Below, piece by piece: positions 1-12,619 of a DNA stretch of 64,000 nt. The first letter of the stretch is position 1. Each line of letters opens with the position of its first letter. The notes beneath the pieces were generated by a model that made no database searches, was not told where the DNA came from, and saw nothing but the letters and a program-made list of their open reading frames with translations. The position numbers were made by a program, and so were the translations under genes. Source of the DNA: Onchidella celtica (taxonomy: Eukaryota > Mollusca > Gastropoda > Systellommatophora > Onchidiidae); assembly GCA_963931925.1 (NCBI GenBank), contig OZ007569.1, positions 17,204,545 to 17,268,544 on the forward strand, written 5' to 3'.

Positions 1-1542
1 TGGCTTTTCCAGCAGACAGGTGGTCGATTGCATTGGAAAGCTCGACTAAGGAAGGTTCAGCGTCAAGTTCGGCCATTATTGGCAGTTTTTGGAGGTGTTC
101 CTCAAAATCTGGTGGAATATTTTTCTCAGTTGAATACAACAGAGAGTAATGCTCTACCCACCTATTCAGTTGTTCATTTTTATCTGTGATGGGTTCACCA
201 TTTACAGACTTAAGTGGGGCGCTTTTGGTGATGATTGGCCCAAGGGCTACTTTCATCTGACTAAAGGCGGTTTTCATATCTCCCTTTTCATTTGCCTCTT
301 GTATGCTGTTACACAAGTCTGTCCAGTATTTGTTGGCGCAACGTCTTACCTCCAGCTGAAGTTTAGCTTTTGCATTTTTCAAACAAGTTTTTGTACTCTG
401 ATTGCAATTTTTGTTATACTCATTGAAAGCAGATTTCTTTTGCTCAATGAGAGGTAGGAGAATTTCGCTGTTCTGGGCTACCCAGTCGTTGTTTGAAACT
501 TTATGCTGTCCAAAAGACTTGATGGCACAGTCATGAATTTTTGAACTGAGAGTGTTCCATGTTTCATCTACCGAGTCACATTGGGTGACATTATCCATGC
601 TTTCAGCAAATAACTTTTCAAATGACTTTCTATTTGATTCATCTCTGATTGCTGTTACATTGATCTTAGGGATTGAAGGGGCTTTTGATCTGTATATTTT
701 CTTGGCCGAAATTTTGATTTTGCTGACTACCAGTGCATGGTCGGTGTCACAGTCAGCACTGTGGAGGGAACGAGTTATTTTTATACAGCCCAAACTCTTC
801 CTCCTTGAGAGAATAAGATCTAATTGATGCCAATGGCCAGACCTGGGATGGCGCCATGATGTTCTTTGGCATCTCTTAAGGTCAAAGTACGTGTTTGTAA
901 CACATAATGAGTTTACGGAGCATAGCTCCAGAAGGCGCTGCCCGTTTTCGTTGATGTTGCCAATGCCGAAGTGCCCAATGCACTTTGGCCATGCGTAGTG
1001 ATCTGCTCCCACTCGAGCGTTAAAGTCACCCAGAATTAGCAGGCCTTCGGTGAGAGGGATGTTGTGGAGAGTCCTCTGCAATGCCTCGTAGAAAATGTCT
1101 TTGGTTTCGTCAGAGGAGGTAAGTGTTGGGGCATAGACACAGATAATGTTGGTAAAACCAGACCGGGTGTTCAGTCTGAGTGTCATGATGCGTTCTGACA
1201 CTCCAATTGGAGTTGCGATCGAATTGATAAGGGAGTTTTTTACGGCGAAGCCCACGCCGTGGATTCTCGGCTGTTCGCTGCTAAGGCCCTGCCAGAAGAA
1301 GGTGTAGTTTTCTTCTTTGACTGACCCGGAGTCGGGAAGTCGAGTTTCTTGAAGGGCAGCGATGTCGATGTTTAGTAGCTGAAGTTCTCGATCAATAATT
1401 TGGGATTTCCTGATGGAGTCAATATTAGTGAGATCTTGCTGTTGCAAGTCTGGGCGCATTGTTCTGACGTTCCAGGTACCAAGTTTTAGTATTTTTCTGT
1501 TTTTGCCAGGTGCACACTTTACGTCAGCTTTTTGACTTTTGG
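1..1542 (-). CDS. LINE ORF2, endonuclease and start of reverse transcriptase (partial at left edge)
   Basis: An uninterrupted minus-strand reading frame runs from just after a TAG at about 1543 to position 1 and off the window, over 500 codons. It begins with an apurinic-type endonuclease (EEP fold). GTWNVRTM comes first, then LQETRL with the catalytic glutamate, VYAPT, LILGDFNARVG with the catalytic D and N, and DTDH near the domain end. The last codons read AIDHLSAGKA, which resembles the first conserved block of LINE reverse transcriptases. The first in-frame ATG is at 1459, inside the endonuclease motif, so translation probably starts upstream by another mechanism or a non-ATG codon. The product would nick target DNA and prime reverse transcription there. 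The family resembles the RTE/jockey-like proteins often mislabelled craniofacial development protein 2; the exact clade is uncertain. No frameshift or stop was found in the visible part. Confidence 0.85.
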
Positions 1543-2090
1543 TCTAGCTCCAACCACCTTATGAAGCAGGCTGACGTGGCGGAACAACACCCAACTGCCT
1601 GGGGGCTGCCCAGGTTACGGCGGGCGGTAGTTGATCAATGCAGCTGAAAAGCCGCTCCCACCGACAGAGGGGACCCCTGGCGCTCATCCGTACGCCAAAT
1701 GGATTGAGCTTATCACCGGTAACTGCCACCTCCCGTGTTGTGCCCATCCGTAACGGATGGCTGGAGTGTCCTCTCCAAATCGGAAATGGGTGGGCTTATA
1801 GAGGAGAGACAGACGCTTGCCAAGCCCGAGCAAACGCTCCTCGTTTTGCTGCCTTGCCTGGGCTATTTTTAAGAGATGGTGCTTTGCCCAGAGGCACCAC
1901 CCCTCTCTCTGCCATTCTAGTTAAACCCAAGGGAGAGACCAGGTCAATACATTTGGAACTAGTCCGGCTGCAGGAGATGCTGGAAGCCAGTTTGATGCAG
2001 TTCTCCCTGACAACCACCTTCGGGTCTCCACTCCTGATTTTCTGTCTGGGTTTACTCCCATAGCCTTTGCTATCATAGCAACACACAAGG
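1543..2090 (-). mobile_element. 5' leader of the LINE at the left edge
   Basis: This GC-richer stretch lies directly upstream (minus strand) of the endonuclease frame and has a composition unlike the AT-rich DNA beyond 2090. It contains short open frames but no recognisable domain. It is inferred to be the 5' untranslated region, possibly with a small ORF1, of the same LINE. The outer boundary is approximate, because no target-site duplication can be checked when the other end is outside the window. Confidence 0.5.
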
Positions 2091-4644
2091 CAGTGTGGTA
2101 TTTGTATTCAGGATTACCTTCCCCTAGTCTTCCTCTCTCCCGAGATGACCCACAAGACAGTGGGGGTGACAGTAGCAGGCTGTATTGTGTACTGTCATAC
2201 AATAGCAGAAAACTCTGGCCTGACATGAGCAGAAAACTCTGGCCTGACATGAATATTACTGTTGACCTTAACAAACCATAAAATCTAAGGTTGGCTCCGT
2301 ACCGTGTTCTCGATATACATGTAATTAAAATATGGGGGGGGGGGGGGGAATTGCAAAGCCACGCGGTAGAAACAAGGAAAGCATCAGATTTCACAATAAA
2401 ACAAAGGATTCGCGTTCTTAGTGAAAAGAGCTCAGAGTAAGCAGCTGGGACGTAGGTTGACATCGTGTAAGAAATTGGCTTTTTTTTACATTTTGTTCTC
2501 ATTAACTCTCAGGCGTCATCGCTTAACTGGAAATACATGTACATGTATTTCTTTCCATGGGCTGTGACAGTATAGGCCAAGAGTTTTTTCCTTTTTTCTT
2601 TTTAATTTCATTTCAAGTTTATTCATTTGTATTTTAGCTGTAGTAGAACTGTCAATAAAATATGGTCAGGTAATTTGGCCCACTTTGCATATAGCAAAGA
2701 AAATTAAATCACGGAAAAAACAGGTTGAAAATGTAGAAAAACAAAACCAAGCTATACATTTTGATCGACCATTTTCGTTGGAAAGCTATGGTCAAGGAAA
2801 CCTCTTTCGCCATTTTATTTTTCGGCGCCCACCCCCACCCCCCTCCCCCTTTTCCTGTTTTTTTATATTTTATTTGGGGGAGGGGGGGAGTTCTTGATGA
2901 GCAATCAACGCCTGGTTTCCTGCAAATCATGTCTTCGGAGGACTCAAATTTCAACTTGCAAGATGCGAGTATTGAATGATTGGACAGTACAATGTACAAA
3001 GATTCAGCTAGACCACACATTCTCGCACTGTTTTGACAGATATCGTGATCGGTGACATGTCGTCAGGTATGTTTTCATTGCTTGGCGATAATGCCAAAGC
3101 CAAAAGCACACCCAGTCAGGTCTATTTTGCGTCCATTTTTGACTCAGACTTTGAACTTCCTTTGAATTAGTGAGACAAGAATTGTTTCGCTGCTGCTAAT
3201 GTACGAGATGTCGATTAATCCATAGACTACAAAACCGAAATAAAATATTCTTGGCTCAGTGCGTTATGGGCCAGATCTCGGGTACATATATTTATTTTTT
3301 ACTGCAGGTAAAAATGAACTCGGGTGATGTAAGATAATAAATTCAGATTATGTTTAGCTGATAGAAGTTTCTTAAACATGTAGTTTATTCATAATTTAGT
3401 ATTGCTCGTTAGCACCAGTTGCCATGATCGTGTAGTCTGCCTTGTGCTTTGAAAATAAAGGGTGTCTCGCACTACACTTTGAATACATGTATTATTTCGG
3501 TGTCAGTTGAGATACATCCAAAATCTGCAACTCAAAGAGGACAAATTTGTACATGTAATTGCTTTGAGTTATCGCTTATGCTCAAACCATAGATGTGTAC
3601 TAATGTAGCCTACTATCTCTATGGTTCAAACTGATGGCCTTTCTGGGTTAGACACTGACAATAACACAGTTCAATAGAGTTGCAAATATTAAGCAGTTCA
3701 ATGTTGTTGTGGTTTTTTTGTTGTTGTTGTTTTAGACATCTTGTAGTTTCTCTATTGTTGTGACTATCATAATTTCTGTTTTTTTGGCACAAAATTAAAT
3801 GGAATTTTACAGAGAGGACTGAGGAAGTCCATGATGGACCAATACACCCAGTTCCACCCAGCGACACACCATGGACTTGGGGACCACCGGCAGAGAATAC
3901 AAGACTCAGGGCGCTGGCTGTTCCTCAATGCTGCAATATTTTCACTTGAATTTTAAAATGTTTATATTATATTATATTCATCCTAGAGGGCCATCCATGA
4001 AGTACATGCATAGAGTCAGCGATACGTTGCACCCAGCGTATGAAAAGCTGAACGTACGAGTTTGTTTCACTTAGGATATTGAATAAAAATATTTGGGTTT
4101 TTTTTTTTTTCCCAACAAAACGAAATAAATTGTAGGATCATGTAACTCAAATACACAAACATCAAATATATATTTTAAAAAATGTACATGTCATGTACAA
4201 GCTGTAAAAAATCTTGGTGCAAAATACCATTAAAGTTTCAAAATATCAAAGTTTTATCATGAACATACATTTTAATGGCTGTATGTTCATACAATGTGGG
4301 GCAGGGATTGAAGCCAAGCCAGGATGAAGGGGGAAGGGTTAAAAATGCCAAAATCTGGCACACAAATTATGTTAAGGATGGCCCCTAGCTGCAATGTCTT
4401 CACTTGAATTAAAAGTGTTTGCTATTTTCATCGTAATCTTAATCCAGAGATATGTAGGCACAACATGAGCCCTTGTGATCATATTTCTGGATGCTATGTG
4501 TTTGGGTTTTTTCTTTTTGTGCTTGTTTACGTCTTTGTGGTTTGTTTTTGTGTAAAGTTTTATTTCAAGGAAAGTAAAAGTTGAAAACCCATAAAATTAT
4601 ATCGTCACGAAATACGGGTTCATAATCATATCGGTGCTGGTATG
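2091..4644. other. No gene recognised
   Basis: This is AT-rich DNA with homopolymer runs (poly-G near 2334-2348, C-rich and G-rich runs near 2828-2890) and scattered ACATGTA motifs. The open frames are short and show no domain or splice-consistent coding pattern. Confidence 0.5.
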
Positions 4645-4830
4645 TGTCGTTCGCTGTTTCGTTGTCGTTCGCTGCTTCGTTGTCGTTGGCTGCTTCGTAT
4701 GACGCTGGCTGCTTCGTATGTCGCTCGCAGCTTCGCATGTCGCTCGCAGCTTCGCATGTCGCTCGTAGCTTCGTTTGTCGTTCGTTGTTTTCGCTGCTTC
4801 AATGTCTTTTGCTGCTTCATAGTCGTTCAG
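4645..4830. repeat. Minisatellite, 18-19 bp unit
   Basis: About nine imperfect head-to-tail copies of an 18-19 bp unit are visible. Typical units are GTCGTTCGCTGCTTCGTT and GTCGCTCGCAGCTTCGCAT, the second repeated twice in a row. The array stays open in several frames, but this follows from its repeat composition and is not evidence of a gene. Confidence 0.85.
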
Positions 4831-6387
4831 TTTCGTTGTCATTTCGTGGTAAAAATCGTATTGGGATGATTTGGTTCATCTCGGTGTCTTTCGGTTTCTT
4901 CTCCGTGTCTAATATATGGGTTTTCAGCCGGACTTGTTACATAAGATGGGCACCTACATCACACTAGCTCATTCACCTGGAAGTGTCACCAATGTTCCCT
5001 CCTAATTTTTTGTTGAGCATTGGTTGCACACGCACGGCTAAGAGGAAGCAATGATTGTCACTACTAAATAACACTTAAGCTGAAAAATCTTTAATGGTAG
5101 ATTTTGTAGTAATAAATTCATTCTCAATAACTGGCTCAATTAGCGGGCACTGACGCATGCTTAAATGTTTGCTGGTGGACAGTAAAAATGGCACATGAGA
5201 AAATGGCACACTTGATAAAATATGAATTTTCTGCATTAAATTGTCAAAAACGATTTTCAAAATATTTTAGGCTGCTATTTGCTATATTAGCCTACATATA
5301 CAAAGCGACTACATTTAAAGCGCATCATTTCATTAAATAGAAAATAATGCATAAAATATAATGCATCAAATAGTTAAAAAATTTAAAGATTTTACTCATG
5401 AGTAAATACATGTACATGTATTTAAAACTCGCCGGTTGCATAAAAAAAAAAAACAAAGGAATCTCCTAAATGTACATGTACTTTGAAGATCACTCTTATG
5501 GACATGGATTTATCAGGGCAAACACACTAATTTGGGAATTGGCAAACTGCAGTTTTAGTACCTTATTTTTTATTTATTTTTTGTAATCGTTCGTATTGTA
5601 ATTTTAATCTGCCATATTTTCTATGCCATTTTTACCTACATTCGTTTGCTGCAATACAAAAGGAAGAAAAAAACAGACGTTGGGAACTGCATTCATAATT
5701 ATTTAGAACCACACAAATCGTGCAATCAATTCTGTACACAACAGTGGTCCATCATATCGGGCGCCACACGCAAATTTGTGTTTAACCCGATTAGTGCTAT
5801 TATCAACTATAAAGGGTGGTTGTTTTTTTTTGCGATCATCCAATTTCCGTTCATTTGATTTTGATCCTGATATATGAAAGTTTCCACCAGTTTCTCGGCC
5901 GACAAACTTTTCACATTGTATAATTTCCAAAGGAATTTCAACTTAAAACGCAAAAAAATACAAAAATAGGATTGGATTAAAGTTTAAATCTCATTTATCT
6001 GGCTTATCTGGCTTTCTCTGTGTTCGGCAAACCCGTGGCTAGATTGGCACGACACTCTGTGATTTGTTCGTTACGAGAGGGTCAAATGCTCAAATCAGTG
6101 TGTGCGGATCAGGGTGACATTATTATAGAGAGAAACAAAATCGTAGAAAAATTTGATGAATCCTCAAATGTCAACCAGATGAAAGCGATTCAAAAATCGG
6201 AGACTAATCTATATGCATGCGTAAGTGTAAGACGGGCCTACATGATGAAAATGCTCAAGAAATGAAACTAATTCACAAAATCCAATTTCCTTTTCAAAAA
6301 TGTATAGATCTAGTTATTCCAAAGAGTTGATCTAGTCATTTTATTATACCACCATAATTCTTTAAAAAGCTAAAACGCGGGGAAAAT
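4831..6387. other. No gene recognised
   Basis: This is AT-rich DNA with ACATGTA palindromes near 5407-5420 and 5470. It includes one copy of a dispersed repeat at 5861-6016. The open frame at 6020-6265 has no recognisable domain. Confidence 0.45.
5861..6016 (+). repeat. Diverged dispersed repeat, copy 1
   Basis: The stretch runs from TTGATCCTG through TTTCCACCAGTTTCT to CTCATTTATCTGGC. It matches 15502-15645 in the same order and orientation with many substitutions and small indels. The two copies lie on either side of the LTR element but well outside its target duplication, so they are not part of it. Confidence 0.6.
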
Positions 6388-6392
6388 GTATG

Positions 6393-7521
6393 TGTCACAA
6401 ATCCCAGACTGGGAGATGTAATAGTTTATGACAGGACAACAATCACGAACAAACATACATTATATTATTGCAATTAACTGCCGTACAACGGCCTTATTCT
6501 CACACACACTCTCCCTCGGATCCACAACCCGGTAGTTACTCTAAAGGCACTTCGGCCTCAGCCTCTCCCCTCAGGGTCTTAATAGCACATTAATAATTCA
6601 CTGGCACCGCAGTCTCTCAATATCACCTTCCTATTGTCATACACCTTAGCATTCCCCTAGCACCTCAGCAGGGCAATAACACATTATCATTTCAATAGAC
6701 ATTATCATTTCATAGTTCACTAGCCCCTCAACATGGCAATAGTACATTATCACATTGACGCTCATATCTACGTCCCTGTCCGTGGCCTGACTGCCACGAC
6801 TTTATGTGCCTCTACTGTCCTGCACTGACAGCCTCACTTCTGGCCTATGGGTGGCCTCCGGCCCTATGCTGGCCTATCCCCTGTGCTCATCGAGGTGGCT
6901 CTGCGGCCCGTCCTCGACACCTACAAGAATAACATTACATTGGTATAATACCCTACCATTTCTATTCACTCCACCTCTCCTTACAATCCATGAAGCGTAC
7001 ACACACTAGTTCACCTTTCACTCACCACACATCTTACGGTAACACACCTCCATCGGAGTACACACTACTCATGAACTCACTTTCATCTATCGCTCATGGC
7101 GCACATTGCTATATCCAATATCAAGGACTTCCACATTCCTCACATATACTTATTTACATCATGGTAATAGACGAATATAATATAATACATCAATCATAAT
7201 AATCAATCAACGTTCTACGTACCAGTTATCACTGGAAACTCTCTCACTGGTCTCTCGACTGCTCCCCTTATGTCCGCCCGATGGGCTCTTACTAGCGTCC
7301 GTTCCGTAGGACCTAACTTGCAGTGATAGTAATACAGCGCTTTCGCCTCATTCAGACCCCCCCCCCCCTACTCACAACAGCACGCTTTAACTTACTTGTC
7401 TACGTGCGTTAATTTTACTCTCTTCCTTTCACGTCTTTCACCACTTGTCTGCCGTGAGCCCTTCTTACTCTACACCCGCTCTGTAGCAATCCCCTTAATT
7501 GCACTCACTCCACTCGTGACA
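6393..7521 (-). repeat. LTR at the element's 3' side
   Basis: This is the left LTR on the plus strand. It starts TGTCACAAATCCCAGACTGG and ends CACTCGTGACA, so both ends have the TG...CA form. It aligns over its whole length with the right LTR and with the solo LTR at 36178-37452. Confidence 0.93.
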
Positions 7522-7541
7522 TCATCTCCCACCCCAAAAAA
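7522..7541 (-). other. Polypurine tract
   Basis: Immediately inside the 3' LTR the minus strand is purine-rich, ending GGGGTGGGAGATGA before the LTR start TGTCACGAG. This is the expected place and composition for the plus-strand DNA primer of an LTR element. Confidence 0.7.
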
Positions 7542-7878
7542 ATTAATGCAATTAATTTCAAATCGCATCAAGATGACTGTCAACGAGTGAGCGTGAGCAA
7601 TACCTACACTAAAAAAAATGACCTAGCAGTTCCCCTAGTATATAAAATACCGAAATCAGGGGAAAATATGGGGATCAGTATGCCCTGCAATATGCATATA
7701 TGTATCACATCATCAATAGCTAACTAAACACAATACCTAATACAGAATCAAAAACCAATCAACCTATCAACCATTCTCCATATTATATTTATAATGTCAA
7801 TATTTTAAAGTCGACTCATTCCCACAGATCCTGTCAATGTTCCTGTCCTCTGATTGTATAAGCTCCTGAACTCTTCCC

Positions 7879-9057
7879 CTAGACTCGACTAAGGTAGTCG
7901 GCGATATGATTGCTGGTTCCTGGAATTGGTTGAATAACGAAGGTATACGGCTGCAAAGCCAATGCCCATCTAGACAAGCGTGGGCTGGACGAACGATTCT
8001 TCGACAAAAATGTCAGTGGCTTGTGGTCTGTCTGGATACAAATTTCTCGTCCCATGAGATAACGTCCTAATTTCTGGACGGACCACACAATGGCAAGACA
8101 CTCACGCTCTATCACAGAATATTTTCTTTCTCTCTGCAATAACTTCCTACTGACATAACATACAGGATGGAGACATTCGTTCTTCTCCTGTAGAAGACAA
8201 GCGCCGACACCAGAGTCCGACGCATCCGTTCTGAGGATAAAATTAGATCGAAAATCGGGTAATATCAGAATGGGTGACGATGATAATGCTGTCACCAAAT
8301 TATCAAATGCTGTCTGACATTCAGACGTCCACTGGACCTTATCGGGTTGTCCCTTCTTAGTAAGGTCAGTAAGAGATGACAAGGAGGAAAAATTTGGAAT
8401 GAACTTTCTGTAATAATTTAAAATTCCCACTAAGCTTCTGACTTGTTTCTTTGTTTTAGGGATTTGCAACCCTACTAATTTGTCAATTTTTGTTACTTCA
8501 GGTCTCTGAACACCTCTACCCACGACATGTCCTAAGAATATTATCTCTGGACATGCCAAATCCATCTTTGCGGGTTTAGCAGTTAACCCAAAATGACGTA
8601 ATCGTTGAAAAATTACTGTTAGTGTCTGAATATGATCAGACCATGTCGACGTATGGCATGCTATATCGTCAAAGAATGACACGACATTAGGTATGTCCTT
8701 CAACACTAGTCTCATTAATCGTGCAAACGTCGCTGGCGCGTTTACCAACCCAAATGGCATGACCTTAAATTGGAATAATCCAATGGGCGTTTGGAACGCC
8801 GTGTATTGTTTAGACTCCTCAGTAAGTGGGATTTCCCAATAACCTTTCGTTAAATCTATCTTGGAAAACCACGTGGACCCGGCCAATGAAGCTATTAATT
8901 CCTCCTGAAACGGAATAGGCTCCCTATCGCCTACCGTAATAGTGTTCAATCTTCGAAAATCAATACAGAACCGCACCGATCCATCAAGTTTTTTCACGAG
9001 GACGATGGGTGATGAATACGGCGATGTTGATGGTTCTATCACATCTAACTTCAACAT
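7879..9057 (-). mobile_element. Gmr1-like element: reverse transcriptase and RNase H part
   Basis: This part has gypsy-type reverse transcriptase landmarks in order: VIEPSTSPYSSPIVLVKK, RFCIDFRRLN, FSKIDLTKGYWEIPL, TPIGLFQFKVMPFGLVNAP and the DD pair in SFFDDIA. The connection region ends in VGILNYYRKFIPNFS. RNase H follows with RTDASDSGVGACL, ERECLAIVWSV and TDHKPLTFL, and the frame ends HIADYLSRV. In most gypsy elements an integrase would follow; here the element ends soon after at the 3' LTR. Confidence 0.93.
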
Positions 9058-9061
9058 TGAC

Positions 9062-10702
9062 TCAACTTCCTTTATGACTATCTCTCGAAGAGAAAGGCAG
9101 CGGATACGGTCTAAGAAATACTGGCTTATCCGAAGTCAACTTTATTTGGTGCTGGATCACCGTAGTGCGACCCGGCAAATCCGTAACAACATCCGGGAAT
9201 GACGCTAACAGGGTCTTAAGTTCCCTACTCCTTGAACTCGTAAGGTCAGGGTTAATTTTTACGTCCCTGTAACCTTGTGTCGGAGTTAACTCCGGCAATT
9301 GAATTTGTAACTCTTCCTGCGCCTCGGTGTCGCTTACGTCACAGTCCAACTGGTCTACGACCCCCGTACAAGCAACAGAGAAGACAGTCTCCTCTGGTCT
9401 TGTCTGTGCACACAGATACTGTGGTCTCTCATAAAATCTCTGTAGCATATTAACATGGAAAACCTTACTCGTTCCATCAATGTAGATAGCGTAATCTACC
9501 TTTGAAACAACTCGCTCAATAACATAAGGGCCTTTCCATGTCATCAATAACTTATTATGGTCCGTAGGTAACAACAATAGGACCTTGTCTCCTGGCTTAA
9601 AAATTCTCAGTTTGGAACCTCTATCTTTATAGTCTTTTGCTCTTTTCGAAGCGATACCAGAAGCTTCTTCTGCTATAGTGCGCGCTGAAGATAGTCTTTC
9701 TCTTAAATCAACAAGGTACTGAAACACCGAAATCTGCTCATCGTCTCCCGATGACGGCGACGTCATCATGTCCCGAAGAACATCAGTTGGGCCCCTAGGA
9801 CTACGACCATACATCATTTCGAACGGCGAGAATCCCGTTGACTCCTGCCGTACCTCTCTGTACGCGAATAACACTGCAGGGATATATCTATCCCAATCTT
9901 TAGGGCGATCAGCAGCTACCTTACGCAGCATCGACTTTAACGTCGAGTTCAATCTCTCGCACATGCCATTAGCCTGCGGATGATAAGGGGTGGTAGTGAT
10001 GGGTTGTATGCTGAATAAGCGGAACAATTCCTTCATCATCTCCGACGTAAATTGCGCGCCCCTATCAGACAGAATTTGCTCTGGTATTCCTACCCTAGCG
10101 AAAATTGCAAACAACGCTTCCGCGACTGCCTCAGACGTTATGGTCCGCAGAGGAATCGCCTCTGGCCATCTCGTAGCATTACATATGACCGTTAAGAAAA
10201 ATCGATTCCCCCTATCGGTCGCTGGGTGAATGGGGCCAACAAGGTCTATCGAGACCTTTTTAAACGGTTCCGAGACCGTGGGGATCTTCTGAAGAGGAGC
10301 CTGGGGTGTACGACCCTTATGCGTCGTCTTTTGGCACGCACTGCACGTCTTACAATAGACTTGCACATCTCTGTGGATCGATGGCCAGTAAAAATTTTTA
10401 AGAACCCTTTCTTTGGTTCTAGCTATCCCCATATGACCCGCTAATGGGACATCATGTGCCAAATGCAATACTGTTGCGATCAGCAACGCTGGCACAACGA
10501 CCTGCTTTAAAATGGAGGCCACCGTTACATACTTACGGAACAGAATGCCCGCCTGAATAACAAAGGAAGACGAGCCGTTCTTATATCTCCTCGTTTTCTC
10601 GGTTCGCGCTTCCCCAAAACATGGGTTTAATGATGGGTCCTCCCTTTGTAATCTCGCCAAGCGCTCTGGCGTGATATCTAGGTTGACCGCTGGCGTCGCC
10701 AA
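9062..10702 (-). mobile_element. Gmr1-like element: integrase part
   Basis: This part has the zinc-binding HHCC region (HDVPLAGHMG then CKTCSACQK) and the DDE core: D in SIDLVGP, D in LSDRGAQFTS and E in NGMCERLN. A GPY-type C-terminal region (WKGPYVIERVVSKVDYAI) follows. The tail runs into the segment that normally leads into gypsy reverse transcriptase. It lies between Gag-protease and reverse transcriptase, which is the copia-like order. Confidence 0.93.
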
Positions 10703-10774
10703 AGGTCTAATCTTATCTTTATCAGCTACCCGTCGACGTGTTTCGACCGCGGCGCAAAAGTCAATACCTTTTGA

Positions 10775-12619
10775 TTACGACCATGCTTGCACGTTCCCAT
10801 CGGAAGGGGAAACTACCCGTGATACATTCCCAATGATGAGCTGGGCGCCTGGAAAACAACCAACGACTGCTTCGACTTCCCCGCTAAGGAAAGGTGTATC
10901 TATCACTATTCTTGCCATGGGTAATTTCTCAATGGCCCCCGAAAATTGGATGCACGGGACAGTCTCACCTGTAAGCTGTGAATCCCGAATGCAGTCTCTA
11001 TGCACTCCCACAACGGTAGATCCTGTATCTCGTAAAACCGAGACCGGTTCGTCCCCAACAAACCCCGGATAAACCCTAAGACCACCTCCTGTATGACATG
11101 AATTTATAACGGGGATCTTTCTCCCACAAGGTAAAACACCGGAAGATAATAACTTCTCACAACTGGGACACTTAGAATACTGTCCGCCTCCGTTGTCCGA
11201 TGTAACACACGCAGCCGCATGATGAAATTTATTTGGGGAACATGGACTGGAGCTACTGTCCACGTTCGCCGCTATCCTACCTGCAGGGCAATTCACGCTG
11301 ATGTGATCTGCTCTACCGCAGTTCCAACACTTCGCGGCCCTACACTCGCGTGAAAAGTGACCCACGCGTCCGCAAGTCCAACACTCCGCTCCCTGTGCTG
11401 CACTAGGCCTGGGTCCCCGTGACCCATCGCGACCGGAACTAGAGTCCCTATGCCGTCGGTCATCGGCAAAGGTCACAAATCGCCCCCGGCCATTACCGCG
11501 ACCTAGCCCTCCTGCTCGGTCAAACTTACCGGGTCCATATGCAGGGGATTGGTGATAGCCCCTACGCTGCCCCTGGGCTTGCCCACTATAGGCACCACGC
11601 TGACGCGACCTGTCCCTAAGTCCTGCCGGCGACCCTTCGACAACGGCGACGTACCCAGCATCTTGGACGTACGCCCTGGCGACTGGTTTGGACGGATGTG
11701 CCGTACGGTATGCTTCCGCCAACTTAGACGCCTCCTGCACCGTCGCGGGTTCGTTTTCTTTCAGGAAGGCCACCAGATCTTTATGGCACGACGCGTACAG
11801 CTGGTCACGGATCATTAGGTCTTTCAGTTTAGCAAAATCCGCGCCCACATGCGCCAAGTCTACCCAGTTCGCGAAATATTCCGTTAGTCTCGCGACGAAG
11901 GCAGCAAAGTCCTCCCTGGTATCCGCACGTGCTCGCCTAAACTGCTCCCGGAAATATTCCTCGGTACGCGCAAATCGGCGAAGCAGCAAAGCCTTCAGCT
12001 TATCGTAATCTTGCACGTCTTCGCGCTGTAGCTCTTTAAAGTAGGTTAACGCTCGCCCCTGCAATAGAGACGCCAGGTACGTGGCCCATAATTCCTTATT
12101 TTCCCCCCATTGCAATTGTGCGTTCAGTTCGAACCTGTAAAGGAAGGCGTCTATGTCGTCCTTCCGGTCGTCGAACGTAGGGAGCTTAATCCTAACGCCA
12201 CCTTTATTGTGTACCTGCCGCTCAACTGTTTCCGCTGGCGTATTCTTCTTGAGTTCTAACTCCGCAATCTTTACTTGCGCCTCTATCTCCTTTAACCTTA
12301 TCTCCTGCTCCCTTTCCTTAGCCTGTCTCTCCTGTTGCTGAGCTTCTAACTCCTTTAACTTAAACTCCCTTTCCTGTTCCTTATCCTTAGCCTCTCTCTC
12401 CTGTTGCTGATGCAACTCCTTTAACTTAAACTCCCTTTCCTCTTCCTTATCCTTAGCCTCTCTTTCCTGTTGCTTATCCTTAGCCTCTTTTTCTCGCTCT
12501 CTATCCTTAGCACGCTCATCGCGCAAATCCGCCTGCTGTTCTTTAATCCAGCCGCGTAGCTCCTCTCCCTCCAGGCCAAGTTCCTTACCCAACTTCATTA
12601 GTTGTTGGAGTTCCGCCAT
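10775..12619 (-). mobile_element. Gmr1-like element: Gag and protease part
   Basis: The first 130 residues are a K/E/Q-rich predicted coiled coil with repeated blocks around REAKDKE and EFKLKEL. Residues 145-310 are capsid-like. Within them about 222-305 match the helical layout and spacing of SCAN domains (YFREQFRRA, LTEYFANWVD, LMIRDQLYASC, LVAFLKENEP, EASKLAEAYR). Two CCHC knuckles follow at about 413-426 and 431-444. An aspartic protease motif, DTGST, sits near 531. The Gag would package element RNA and the protease would process it. Confidence 0.92.

Noticed and set aside
149-827. Plus-strand open frames at 149-457 and 552-827
   Set aside because: They lie antisense to the continuous LINE endonuclease frame and have no domain.
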